Shown here one piece after another: positions 33,198-45,045 of a stretch of DNA of 64,000 nt. The position numbers were made by a program, and so were the translations under genes. Under the pieces are notes generated by a model. That model had not been told where the DNA came from. It searched no databases and saw only the letters and a program-made list of their open reading frames with translations. The stretch lies in NCBI GenBank assembly GCA_003665825.1, contig QPFY01000016.1:62001-126000 (forward strand). The letters are read 5' to 3'. How positions within the stretch are numbered: the stretch's first letter is position 1; the number at the start of each line of letters is the position of its first letter. Source of the DNA: Microbotryum silenes-acaulis. Taxonomy: Eukaryota > Basidiomycota > Microbotryomycetes > Microbotryales > Microbotryaceae.

Positions 33198-33938
33198 TGA
33201 GGTAGTGGTAGTATCCATGGATGCTCGTGAACAAAGATCGAGCCAAGTATTTGTTCAGATTGTTTTGTACTAAAAGGCAATCGCGAACGTGCCAATTTTT
33301 GGGTGATCACTAGCCAGAATTGGAAATAGAATGATGACCTGACAGCAGCAAAGCCGAACAGGATATCTTGGTGTATTCCACGCTTTGCTCGTAGTGAGTC
33401 TGGCATCGAATAACTTTGTTGCAGCCGCCTACAGCAAAAGGTTCCGTCCGCTGAAGCTCGGGCCTCGGCAGCATTCCGAGACGCCTGGAAAAAGGTGAAT
33501 CTCCGGGAGTCCTTTCCCACCCGTGGACATAAATCCGAACAAAATCCTCGGACTCGACACCGATTCGTGACATCCCCACTGAGCTTCATAGATGTTAAGA
33601 CGATTTTCACTCTCATATTCGTTCGATTAAACTGCTAACGGTGCTTGATGATTGCCGCTGCACTGATGGGCAGAGCCCCTGTCAAATGGAAGCGCAGCTG
33701 GATTAGAAGCGATGGGAATTCAGTATTAGATCGCCGCTGACGCGCTGATCCCCCCGGGGGACCGGCACGCTTGGCCTCCCGAAGCGGCCGAGGTTGAAAT
33801 CGTTGAAAGGTGTCGTCATCGCCGTCAGTTACTTTCCCTTTCGCCCTTTCGCCCTTCGCCCCATCCCGCACTCCAGCTCCAGCTCACCTCACCCTTCCGC
33901 CTCCACCTCGCTACTCTCCCCCGCCACCTCGCCTCGCG
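33198..33938. other. Intergenic region
   Basis: Between RTA1 copy 2 and the FIT gene. Only short ORFs are present. The last ~130 bp are pyrimidine-rich and probably the FIT leader. Confidence 0.5.
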
Positions 33939-34913
33939 ATGGCATCCTCAGCAACACCGGCTCGAGTGAGGCCATCGGGCCCATCGTCCCAAGTCCCCGC
34001 TGGTATTACGACCCCTGGCACGCCCACGCGAGTACGACGACCAGCACCGTCCTCGAACGGGCCTGCCCAGCTGCGTACATTCATCACCGTGCTCTTCCTC
34101 ACGACCTTGCTTGGAACGTCCTACTCGAACTATACCACCTCAACGGATGTGCTCACTTTCCGGTCGCGTCTCCCGTCGTCGACGCTGACGCGGCATCTGA
34201 GCTCGTCGACCACGGGATCCTCGACCGAGTCACTCAAGGCGATCCTGCCCTACTTTGCCGACAAGCGCAACGTCATCAACCAGTACTTTACCAAACAAGC
34301 CTGGCTCTGGGTCACGCTCGCCTACATCTTCTACTCCTTATCGACCTTGGTCTTTGCTCCCAAACCGAGCAAGTCGGCACACAAAGTGCAGTTGAACGAG
34401 CCTACGTTGGTGCAACACTTCCTCACCATCACCCGTCGCTTCGTCCTCTCGACACTGTACTGGTACTACCTCACCCAAGCAACCTGGTTCGGCGCCATCT
34501 ACCGCGGCCCTTCCCTCGCCAAACATCTCCTCCTCTACTCCGGAGCAGTGTGTATGCCCTCGACGCTCTCTTCCGCTTCATCATCGCTCGTCGAAGGGAA
34601 CCTTCAATGCACGGGTCAACGAGGAGAATATTACCGAGGAGGCCACGATTCCTCCGGCCACGTCTTCCTAATGGTTCACGCTTCCATCTTCCTCTACTAC
34701 CTCATAAACCCTTCGATCGAACGCGTGTTCAATCATTCCGTCCCTCAAAAGGACGTCGGCCTTCCCGAGCGGTTCGTGTTGTATTCCATTTTGGCGTTGA
34801 TAGGCTTGTGTTGGTTCGTCCTAGCGTGCACGAGCGTCTTCTTCCATTCGCCCGCGGAGAAGATGAGTGGGTTCTTGTTTGGATTGGGAGGTTGGCTCTT
34901 TGCGGGCCTTTGA
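33939..34913 (+). CDS. SCS3: FIT-family (Scs3/Yft2/FIT2) ER lipid-droplet protein
   Basis: A single exon encodes 324 aa. Several membrane segments are seen: FITVLFLTTLLGTSY, WLWVTLAYIFYSLSTLVF, FVLSTLYWYYLTQATWF, VFLMVHASIFLYYLI, and two near the C-terminus. The family signature GGHDSSGHVFLMVHASIFL has H236 and H241, and a second site, FFHSPAEK, carries the other conserved His. FIT proteins act at the ER in lipid droplet budding and cleave acyl-CoA; yeast Scs3 also affects inositol-linked phospholipid synthesis. The start ATG at 33939 follows a pyrimidine-rich leader. The N-terminal ~45 residues are Ser/Pro/Arg-rich and probably cytosolic. Assignment between Scs3 and Yft2 is not certain. Confidence 0.9.
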   Translation: MASSATPARVRPSGPSSQVPAGITTPGTPTRVRRPAPSSNGPAQLRTFITVLFLTTLLGTSYSNYTTSTDVLTFRSRLPSSTLTRHLSSSTTGSSTESLKAILPYFADKRNVINQYFTKQAWLWVTLAYIFYSLSTLVFAPKPSKSAHKVQLNEPTLVQHFLTITRRFVLSTLYWYYLTQATWFGAIYRGPSLAKHLLLYSGAVCMPSTLSSASSSLVEGNLQCTGQRGEYYRGGHDSSGHVFLMVHASIFLYYLINPSIERVFNHSVPQKDVGLPERFVLYSILALIGLCWFVLACTSVFFHSPAEKMSGFLFGLGGWLFAGL

Positions 34914-35155
34914 AGAGCGGGGAGAGGTTCCGAGGGTACGATGAACGGAGGGGGACGAGGAAGAACACCCTCAAGACGAGTAAATGTATACATACACTAG
35001 TTTGAACCCTAACCAGAGAGTTTGTGAATTCCACGAAAAGAAAGAAGAAAATTTCAACACCATGCACAAAAGAAATAAGGACCAAAACCCCCCCCTGACA
35101 ACAAAACTGCGACGAATCTAATTTTCTTAACCCGCATCTTGGACGCACGCCCCTC

Positions 35156-38007
35156 TCACTTCCAACCCTGCCCGAACGAATCCCCATTCAAACCCGCGAC
35201 CTCGACGAATCTTCCAAAACTATCCTGCATCTCCCTCATCTTCCTCGCCTCGTCCCCATTCCCTTCAAACAAATTCCCCATCGGGTCCATCGAATTCATC
35301 GGTGTCGTAGGAAGGTCGAAAGCTGTATTCGAGGCTGGGGAGACGCCTGAACTAGAACCGATGTTCCGATGGCTTCCGTTCCCACCAAGAGGTGATTCAC
35401 CATTAGGTGAAACGCTTTGAAGATTTGTCATTGCCGGGCTCAATGAAAGACCTGTGTAAGAAGCCTCATCGCTCCCTCCTCCTCCTCCTCCTCCCCCTCC
35501 GATGGGGGCACCACCACACATCATCGTTTGCTCCTGATGTTGAGGAACGACGTGACCACAAGTCATATCCGCATTTGGCAACGCCAAAGGCGGGTGGTCC
35601 AACAAAATCTGCAAATTATGCGCGACGGATGCCCCGAGCGGCGTTTTGAACGCTCGCATCGCTGCTAGGATCACTTGTACGTCCGCGTCGAGTTGGTTCG
35701 TGTTCGGGTTCGGTTGCAAGGCTTGCTTCATGGCTATTTCGCGTACGAGCGTTCGTCCCGCGACGGACCAAGCGAGGTTGATGTGAGGCGCTAAAAGACC
35801 GATGTCGAAAGAAGTGGACCATAGGTTATAAACGGACGCGAGGATCGACCTCGCCGACGCTAAACATTTCGCGAAAGAGGGGTCGTTGTCCTGCATCGCC
35901 ACCAGAGGCTCATGCATGATGATCGTCGCGACGTGGGGCATCGCATGGATCACACATATACGATTATCGACCTTCGTCGACTGACCCTGTGCGTTCGGCG
36001 CATTCGATTGTTGGTATTCCTTGGGGATCGACATACGGAACAGGACGGCGTCGTTCTCGAGTTTGCGGAAGGCGGCGGTCGTGCGGATGTCGACGACTTC
36101 GGATGGGGGGTAACGGTCTCTCGCGCCGTCGCGTTGCATGTAGGTCACCACGCGCCCTAGGAGGACGATGGATTTTATGTAGAGTTGCAAAGGTCCGACG
36201 AGGTGTGGTGGGTGGAAGGTGAAGAAGTTGGGACTGTGAAGGCGGAAGTAGCAAGATGAGCGAAGGTCTTCTTAAAGGATCTCCACCGGCACGACTCACT
36301 TTTTGATGGACAGAGGCGACTCGTTGGGATTGGTAGTCTGGAGGAAGCAGTAACTGTCCATGAGAGTATGTCACTACAGTCACAATACTTCGGTGGTCCT
36401 AACTCACATCCAACGAAGGATTTCTACACGGCAACAACGACGTAATATCCGATTCGTCCAACGAAACCGGCCAATTCGTCGACGCGCTCGCGAACCGATC
36501 GCCACAAATAGTGAACCAAAACGTTACCGAACGCTCAAAATACTCGTCATCGTCCTTTATTGGCGGTAGAAGGTTCGCTTTCTTGTTGGTGGTCATGTTG
36601 CGCGTGATGCCGTGCAGTTCCTCGAGTTCTTGTTGGGCTTTCGACCGTAAATGGGAGAGGCCGAGCGGACCGGTCAATCGAGTTGAAAGACCACATCCGA
36701 GCCAGACTTCGATGAAGCGAGCCGAGGTGTACCAAAAGTAGCAGAGCAAGACCATAGCCTGCTGGACATGGAACACTGCCTGCCCCTTGCGCACGGACTC
36801 ATCCACCGCGGCCCTCGATTTCTGCGCATGATAATCCGCCGGCGTCATCTCCTGCGCCACCCCGTCCTGACGACGCAGCCAATACCCGTGCTCGTGGCCG
36901 TAGAAATCGTCGCTAACCATCCTGACCGTACAAGCGAGGATGGCATGGAGGATCGAGCGATGCGGGAAGCCGTGGTGCGACGGAGGCAGCATCATCGAGG
37001 CCATAAACCTATCCCTATTGACCATCTCCTTGAAGACGTGCGATTTGGTGAAAAAGACATCCAAGAGTCGATTGACCAAGCCAGGACTGGGTAGATCGAC
37101 AGGCCATCCGGGGTACAAGAGCTCAAGGAGGTACGAGTCATCCGAGACCGGAATGGTTGGGCCTGCATCGCACGTGTACGGCGAAAAGAGTCGCTCCGTG
37201 GACGAGAAGCCGGAGGTGATCGTCGAGAGCATTGGTTGCTGACTTGTCGTGGCTTGCAGTAGAGAGTCTAAACTTGTTGCTGGCGACGTGACGTTGCCGC
37301 CATTACTCAGCAGACCCATGGTTGAGGGCGAGTTGCTGAACGAGCCCGAGGCCGTGGCGACGTGGATGGAGCTGAATGACGACGAGCCCGATCCCGAAGG
37401 CGACGTCGCCGCGGCCAATTTGGCTTCCAGTATAGCTGTGCAAATCATTTTATTAGAGTAAGCATAGCATTCCTACTAATTATCGAACCTTCGTGCTCGA
37501 CCAACCGAGCTGTCTCTCGAGCTCTTTCTCGCGTGGTGTCGGTCCCGCCGAAGCCGGGGGCGAAGGATATGCCGGTGCAAGAGCGATCGGTGCTGTAGAG
37601 CTCGCGGGCCTCTTGCGTTTGCTCGGTGGCTTTTCCGAATCATCATAAGGGCATGCGAATGTGTTGGGGTCTCTGTAAGTGCGCGCAGCAACGCAAGTCG
37701 GCGAGCGAAGAATCAGCCGAGGCGCCGAAGGCTCTCTTCGGGGACCTCCCTGGCCAACTCACTCGCCGTGGACAAGCGCCGAACGAGTGCATCCCCCACA
37801 CACCGGTCTCGCTCCATCGCACTTGACCTGTGTAATGAGTCACAGGGCCAGCTAGGTTAGCTTGGTGGTTGGAATACCGGTCGATCGCTGCGACCTCGGC
37901 CAGGAACGTGGGCCGAATCCAGGCGCGGCGAATACGGCGCTGTAGCTTATCCCGGGTCACTGTCATCGCAGACTTGCCTTGCGTCTCCTACATGCGAGGC
38001 ATGATTG
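35156..38007 (-). CDS. Zn2Cys6 transcription factor with fungal-specific TF domain (5' end unresolved)
   Basis: Exons 37978-38007 (open upstream), 37763-37827, 37506-37672, 36408-37435, 36300-36337 and 35156-36233 keep frame to the stop. The binuclear cluster is assembled over three exons: CLACRRRK, then VKCDGARPVCGGCTRSALVHG, then the last ligand in FACPYDD. A basic patch and a short coiled coil (REKELERQL, AILEAKL) follow, as in Gal4-type dimers. The middle homology region is present (LLYPGWPVDLPSPGLVNRLL, DVFFTKSHVFKEMVNRDRF, FHVQQAMVLLCYFWYTSARF). The C-terminal part is Asn/Ser/Gly-rich. The intron separating the first two cluster cysteines from the rest starts GCAAGT, a GC-AG intron of 150 nt. 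The frame upstream of 38007 is open to ~38217 but lacks an ATG, so at least one more 5' exon exists. Target genes are unknown. Confidence 0.85.
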
Positions 38008-38970
38008 CTGTGGATGAACAGACGCATCATGATCAGCTGGCTGCTGTTGTAATAGCCCCAAAGGAGGCTCCTCCCGGCCTGCCGATGCGGTGGTCACGAC
38101 GCGCGATGCTGCCTCTCGCCGGCCATCCCATGCGTCCGCGCTGAGCTCATGTACGCACGCCTCTGGGCAACGACGCCGCGTGCATCGCGCCTTTGCTCGA
38201 CAAGGGCAATCCTAAGGCCAGCGCATCCCGGAACGAACTCGTCGTTGCCTTGTTCGAGGGTTCCGGTGCTGGATCCATGGCTTGGTTTGAGGGTGTGTGT
38301 TGGTGTGCTTGACCCGGATAGCGTGAGACTTCCTGCGAGAAGGCTGGTGAGTTGGGATTGAGAGGCGCGAATGCTCACAAGTCGGTTCGAAGGCTCCCGC
38401 GTCGTGAGCTCGGACCGACCATGGCGATTCTCTTGGCCAGCGTCGTGACCTCATTGGCGGCAGCATCCGCAAGTCACTTTCTCTATATTGGTAAGTTTTT
38501 TGTACTGGCTCTCCTAAATAGATCAACATCTCAATGTTGACTCCTCGCCTGGGCTGAGTGACTCAGAATGAGAGTCGATCACTGCAGTCGATCACTGCAG
38601 TCGACCGCACGGCTCGCAGCCCGTCGTCGAGTCACGTCTCCGCTTCAGACACGTCAGCCAAACGTTGGTGTCTTATAGCTGGCGCCAACCACGTGGTGCG
38701 ACAGCCGCAATGCCAGACCCTCGAGCGAGATGTAGCTTTTCCTCTTGATCACCTCAATCAATCGAACCACTTTATTGCGTACCATCACCCGGTACATCTC
38801 TCTCTTGTACTCGCCCTCGAACGCCGAGTCGTCACGTGCCAGTGCCGTGACTGCCCCCCCCCCCATAGCGAACACCAGCTCCTGCGAACAGGACCCCAGA
38901 GTTATACTCGTGCCTCAAGCAGCGTCTGTCTTCTTCTACTTCATTCCGATCCACTCCTCTATACCAAACA
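38008..38970. other. Region upstream of the Zn2Cys6 gene and the aminopeptidase
   Basis: Probably contains missing 5' exon(s) of the regulator and both divergent promoters. It includes a 16-bp duplication (GTCGATCACTGCA twice, ~38574-38600). No other gene is supported. Confidence 0.5.
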
Positions 38971-41900
38971 ATGGCCTCGAACAACACCCAAGTCGTCACC
39001 AGCTCAGGCGTAGGCCCGGACGACGTGCGATTGACCAGCGACGTCGTGCAAGTTCCCCTTCCGCTTTTCGATTTCGCCAAACACCTGCTCATACATCTTC
39101 AAATTCTCCACAGACCATCGCATTATGACCTCGTGATCAAGACCGACCTTGAGAATTTGACGTTTTCTGGTACGGCCGAAATCACCCTCGACGTACTGCA
39201 CGAAGTCCCTTCGATCGTGCTCCACGTCGCCGAGTCTATCCAGATCAAGCACGCGGTCCTCTCACATGGTCGAAATTCTCCCAATCAACCAGCGACGAAG
39301 TTCAGATTGGATACCAAGCGCGAGCGCATAGAGATTTTCTTCGAGGGCGGAAAAATTGCCCCTGGTCAAGTTCGACTGGGTTTGCGTTGGGAGTCCAAGC
39401 TGGGCACGACAACAGGGTACTACCGTTCGACTTATCCGGCTCCTGGCGGACGAGAGGGTGAAATCGTCCGTGACATCACGTTATCTGGACTAACAATCAC
39501 ATTTGTGAAGGGCGAGCTGACCGGGAGGTAATACACCTCGTCCAGGCTTACTACGCTATCACCCAGTTTCAACCGACCGCGGCCCGTCGAGCTTTCCCAT
39601 GCTTCGATGAGCCCGCCCTCAAAGCGACGTTTGCGATTCAGATGATCTCGCGCACCGACTCGGTCTCGCTGTCCAACATGGATGTCATCGCGACGAAGCA
39701 TCTCGGCGCCGGAGGGGACTTTCCTCGAACATCGCTCTTGGACGATTCTTTCTTCACTCAAGATGGACCCGCAGCCGACACGAAGCCCACTGCATCCGAC
39801 AATGCAACAACGATTTCTGCTTCGTCCGTCTCCCACGGCGACTTCAAAGACGATTGGAGCCTAACTTCGTTCGCTACGATGCCCAAAGTCTCGACTTATT
39901 TGGTGGCCTTTGCGAACGGTCCTTTTTCCCATCTCGAATCGACCTTCACCTCGGCAATTTCGGGCAGGGTTATCCCCCTTCGCGTGTATGCGACTGCGGA
40001 CTGTGTCGAGCAAGGAGCCTTGACGCTCGAGACCATGGCGAAGATATTGCCCCTCTACGAGAAGTTGTTTGATGTTGGTGAGTTTGACTTGTCGCCTTAG
40101 TGGCCTCGATACCACCTCGCTGACGTATATTCTTCTACTTTAGAGTACCCATTGCCCAAGCTCGATTCTCTCATCGCGACAGATTGCTCAGGCGCGATGG
40201 AGAATTGGGGTCTCATCATCGGCGTCAAGGACGCGTACGTCTACGACCCTACCAAGAGCAGTATCAAGAACAAGAAAAAGGTCGTCGTCTTCAATTCGCA
40301 CGAAGTGGCTCACCAATGGTTCGGCAACATCGTCACCTTCGATTGGTGGGATGGGTTGTGGCTCAATGAAGCGTTCGCGACCTTGGTCGGGGAGGTGCTT
40401 ATGCTTGATGAGATTGAGCCTTCGTGGAGGGTGCATAGTGGATTTGTGAAGAAGGAGCTCGCGGAGGCACTGCGACTTGATGCGCTGCCTTCTTCGCACC
40501 CGATTCAGGTCCCGTGTCCCGACGAAGCTGTAAGGATAAAGCGTGATCGAAGGGTTGGGACAGGTGTGCCACAGCAAACTGAGTGCGCGATCTTGTGTGT
40601 TGTGCTTTGGTCCCATGCAGACGATCGTTCAAATTTTCGACGCCATCTCCTACTGCAAAGGTGCTAGCGTACTCAAGATGCTCTCCAACTTCATCGGCCA
40701 AGAAAGTTTCATCCGTGGAGTATCGATCTACCTCAAGCGCTTCCTGTACGGCAACACCGTCGCCAAAGATCTATGGGACGGTATCTCCGAAGCGAGCGGA
40801 AAGGATGTGGCGACGATGATGGAGAACTGGACGTTGAAGGTTGGGTATCCGGTCGTGACCGTCGAAGAAACGGTCGAGGGGCTCAAGGTCCGACAGAATC
40901 GTTTCATCAGCACAAGAATCGTCAAGGCTGAAGAGGACGAGGTCCTCTGGCATATCCCGCTTCAACTCTTGGTCGTGCGGGACGGCAAGACCACCGTCAA
41001 TCACGACTTGCTCCTCACGAAACGCGAAATGACGATCCATCTTCAAGAGGTCGCCAACACGACTTACAAACTCAACGCAAGCACATGCGGCGTCTACCGC
41101 ACCTCGTATCCCAAAGACCGACTCGTCAAAATCGGCCAAGAAGCGGGCAAGCCCGATACCCCTTTTGATCTCAGTGATCGAATGGGTCTCGTCGGCGACG
41201 CGATAGCTCTCGCTATTGCAGGAGTGTCCAAAACGAGCGTTGGCTTAAGTTTCCTTTCCGAGCTTCGGAACGAGAAGGAGAACCTCGTCCTTCAAGCCGT
41301 TGCGGATTCACTCGCGACGCTCGCCTCGACGTGGTGGGAGCAACCCAAAGAGGTGCGCGATGCGATCTCCAAATTCCGTCGGACGCTCTTTGGTCCCATC
41401 GCTGAACGATTGGGCTTTGATGATTCGGTCGAGGACGATGTTGATACGGTGGAGCTGCGCGCCACGGCGATTATGACCGCCGCCGCCGCAGAAGATCCCA
41501 AGATCCTCGCCGAGTACCAGAGACGCTTCACCCCCTTTTTGGAGAAGAACGACGAGTCTCTCATCCCTTCCGAGCTTCAAGAAAGCATCTACGCTACTTG
41601 CGTCAAGAAGGGCGGGGAGAAGGAGTTTGAGAAGATGGTGAGCGTGTTCCGTGCGCCAGCGACGCCGGATCAGGCTGTGGCGGCCGTGAAGGGTATGTCT
41701 GCGACGCAGGACCAGAAGCGGTTGGAGAGGGTGTTTGAGATCATCAAGAGGGAGGATACGTCAATTAATTGTGCGTTTCTATCGGGGTACAATTCGCGCC
41801 TTCGACCTGCTGACAGCTTCGTCATCTCCTTCGTTCAGATTTCGTGCATTCCACCCGAGCCTTGAGCGTGAACCCCTTTGCCACGCGCGCATTGTGGCGC

Positions 41901-42245
41901 TTCTTCCAGGAGAACTATGACTACATTTCCCGTCGCTTCGAAGGTTGTGAGTCATGTTGCGATCGCCTCTTGAGACCCCCAAGCAATCAATAAACTGACT
42001 TATACCGTCTTGGCTTCTCTCCAACAGCGCTCATGATCACCGCCGTCGTACCGATTTGCTTCGCTCGTCTCACCACCGAGGCCGACGCGCTAGCAGTTGA
42101 GAAATGGGCTCAGGGTGTCGATTCGTCGGCTTTCAGTCAGGCCTTGGGTCAGGGTCTTGATCGGGTGAGGTTGAATGCCATGTGGTTGGAAAGGGATGCG
42201 GGAGATGTGGAGGGGTGGTTGAGGGAGAGCGGGTATTTGGAGTAG
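38971..42245 (+). CDS. M1-family zinc aminopeptidase (Aap1/Ape2-like)
   Basis: Seven exons (38971-39047, 39114-39465, 39546-40077, 40144-40529, 40621-41770, 41839-41946, 42028-42245) encode 940 aa. The protein has [19 protein letters not shown] near the start and [19 protein letters not shown]. The substrate motif GAMEN is at 337-341. The zinc site is HEVAH at 373-377 with the third ligand E396 in LWLNEAFA (HExxH-x18-E). An ERAP-like C-terminal helical domain follows. All catalytic residues are present. It trims N-terminal residues from peptides, probably in the cytosol, since no signal peptide is seen. A ~55-residue low-complexity insert follows the DEPALKATF region. Intron 1 is a GC-AG intron with donor GCAAGT; splicing it yields the expected family sequence DVVPSHYDL. 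Confidence 0.94.
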
Positions 42246-42659
42246 GGGTTACTAGAGGGGGTTACTAGAGGGATTTGTTTTTTTTCCTTCCTGAAGAGCG
42301 GTTGGGTGCACGTCGGAGGTGGTTTGCTCGGTAGAACTGCGAATGAACTTGAAAGTGGAGTACAAAGGTTTCACCAGATAATGGCGAGTTTTGTAAAGTA
42401 CGGTGTAGCACCGTCGACTGCACGTAACCCGCCTTCAACGACCAGTCGAGTCATTCAGACGCCTTTACGCCTTTAGTTGCGCGTGTCGGGTCGCGACTGA
42501 AATCGTGCGGCCAGCTGCGGCCTCGCGTGCCTGCCCGCGCGCTCAGGCCGCTCAGGCCGCTCAGGCCGCTCAGCGCTCAGCTCTGTTCAGCTGTTGCGCA
42601 GGTGGGGGGCGGCGCCCGTATCGTCGTCGGCTTCAGCCTCAACTTGGACGGCATCCAAC
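42246..42659. other. Intergenic spacer with a GCTCAGGCC repeat
   Basis: 3' UTR of the aminopeptidase gene and leader of the next gene. GCTCAGGCC-type nonamers are repeated at about 42541-42575. Confidence 0.6.
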
Positions 42660-43859
42660 ATGTCCTCCTCACTACCATCGGTGCCATCAAGCGCAACAGG
42701 AGGAAAGGATGATGATGTCGCTGCCTCGTCCAAGAGCCCCTTCGCCAAGCTGTCGTCGCTCGATCCGTCCAAAAAGTACACGCTCGTCTTCCTCGTCTCG
42801 GTCGGCACCACGCTCCTCATCACCGGAGCAAGTGGGGGTAGACTTCTCAACAAATTCAAGATGCCACCGACTGCAGACCCTATGGCGTCAACGAGGAGCT
42901 CTGCAACTGCCTCCTGTGCGGTCGCCTCAACGTCCAAGGCGCCCATCGCAGCCGCTCCTCCACCCGCCCGAGCCGTCAAGAAGGGATGGCTGGCACGAGT
43001 ACTCAAGCCTACACCAGCAGCGTCCACCTCGACACCACTATCAGCCTCCCAAATTAAACCGCTTCTCATCCCTCCACGGCAGCTTTTCGCGGACCCGTTT
43101 TCGTTCCCCTCCTCTTCCTCAAATCGTGGCCGGTTCAGAATCTTACGCTCCTGGTCCTCGAACCACAACGATTCCACCGCCTACTTCCTCCCCAACTCAC
43201 TTATTTCGTCCCAATCAATCATCTTCTCCGACAACGTCGACCTCGAAGACCGTCTCCACAACGACGGCACGCTCGACGAACCTTTCAAGGGGGAGCTCGG
43301 TTTCAACCCCGCTCTAGACGCTTTCAAAGCCTTAACCATTGCGACTGCCATCACTCTAAGTCTCTTCTCGGCTGGGATCTATGGTCTCATCAAGTGGTAC
43401 AAGGTCGATGATGTGCGTCCAAGACATGCCGTTTCTGGGGCGAATCCTCAAATTTCTCACATTTATCAATTTTCTCAGTAGACGTCCCAACTGACACGAT
43501 TGGCTTGACTCTCCCCCATACACCAGTTGAGATCACTCGCCTTGGCAATTTCCTACGACCTAACACCCAACCTCACAGGTGCGAATAGACCCACCGCCCC
43601 AACATGGGCCCAGCCCACCTCCAACGCCGATCCCGAGCCCGAGCCCGAGGAGCTCGACTCGGATCAACGTCCGAATAACGACAACAGACTCACTCCCGAA
43701 GAGACGAATTATTGGACCTCGTTCAAGGCGCAACTCGACCAGGAGGCAGAGGAACATAAAGCACGCAAGGTGCAACAATGGCAAGAATTGCAAGAGGTTC
43801 GACGGAGGAATGGGTTGGAGGGGAATAGGCAAGTGCTGCGAGGATCGGTGGGGAAGTAG
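42660..43859 (+). CDS. Uncharacterised two-helix membrane protein
   Basis: Two exons (42660-43412, 43527-43859) encode 361 aa. There are two hydrophobic segments: KYTLVFLVSVGTTLLITGA near residues 40-58, and ALTIATAITLSLFSAGIYGL just before the exon junction. Between them is a Ser/Pro/Ala-rich region of about 130 residues. The C-terminal ~90 residues are charged and helical (KAQLDQEAEEHKARKVQQW), possibly a short coiled coil. The layout recalls small two-helix mitochondrial proteins such as TMEM242 or AIM11, but the match is weak and I do not assign a function. The intron is phase 0 and keeps the conserved-looking segment WYKVDD-LRSLALAI continuous. The start is the first ATG of the frame with a good context. 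Confidence 0.65.
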
Positions 43860-45045
43860 CCAGGAACTGTGTACTTGATTTTTTTTTTATTAAGCCTGAG
43901 TCCTGTAGAAGAAATGTTATGCAAATCCTTGCGCTTGCTATACCATACTACATAAACCGCTCCACAGTTCCGCATCACTCAAAAACTCGACAAAAACCGT
44001 ACTCGGGCTGTAACTCGATTTTCATGGTCCAGAGGACGCATAAATGATCGTACATGATTTCTGACCGGGACGCCGATGCGGCAGACTCAACAGTATGCTG
44101 CTACATCCACCACAGGCATAGTCGAGTACAGCGCTTTCAGGCACATGGGTCGCGGATCGACACTTTTTTTGAGAAAGAGGTACCAGGGGGAACAAATTAA
44201 AATAACGGCAGGATGAGACTCGGATAGGAAGTATAGCATAGTAACCATTCTCTCTTCATCACGCTGAGAACAGAGCGGAATACTGGGTTTGCGCATCGTA
44301 GGGTAGAAATCGGACGTCGATCCTTCGGGCGCACGGACCCCCTCTCCGTTCGAACGGCCACCTCCCCGAGCGCGAGAGATCATCCAGCGTGACCCAGCGC
44401 ATTCCCACGAGCGGCTCTTCTTCGAGAACCCTCTTAAATTCGATCCCAACCCTCAGCGTGAAACCTATGAATAAAGAACGAGGGTGACCGAGAGGGAGCG
44501 GGATTTGTTTCTTGAAAGAAAACGAAAAGATCGACAGTTTTAAGAGCTGGGAAGAGCTTCGAGACCCCCCCCATCTTCGCGATCGAGCGAGCGGGTCCGG
44601 GCCTCCCGCGCGCAGAAGGATCTCGATCGAGGCGCCCAGCAGTCGCCGGGTCACGGAGACTGCTGCCCGCCGCCCGTGTGGGTCGACCAGGCCTGACGTG
44701 GGATCGACGTTCTGGTTCTGGCCAGAGTGCGTGCGCTTCCATAGTAGTGTGCTCGACCCGTTACCAGCGATCAATTAGGTCACTACTCACTCGGCTTTGC
44801 AGTCGTTTCCCGGCCAAAAAACGACCGGGAAAGCACCTGCTCTCCCCAGCCACCCTGTCCCTTCGGTGAGTGGTCTGACGTCTGTCGCCTGCCCCGCTCG
44901 CTCTCTCTCCGATCACGAGCCGGGATGTGGCGGGTCGTCATCGGCTCCGGCTTATTCTTCGACTCGAAGCTGATCGACCTTTGCAGGCCTATAGGCAGTT
45001 CGGAGTAATTGGACTTCGTGTACCTACTTAGGCCGAAGGAATAAC
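43860..45045. other. Long intergenic region
   Basis: About 1.2 kb. A minus-strand frame of 171 codons (44259-44774) is open but has no recognisable domain and no paralog here. I do not annotate it as a gene. Confidence 0.5.

Noticed and set aside
44259..44774. Minus-strand ORF of 171 codons
   Set aside because: No domain, no paralog and no splice or start support. Most likely chance in GC-rich DNA, though a small lineage-specific gene cannot be excluded.
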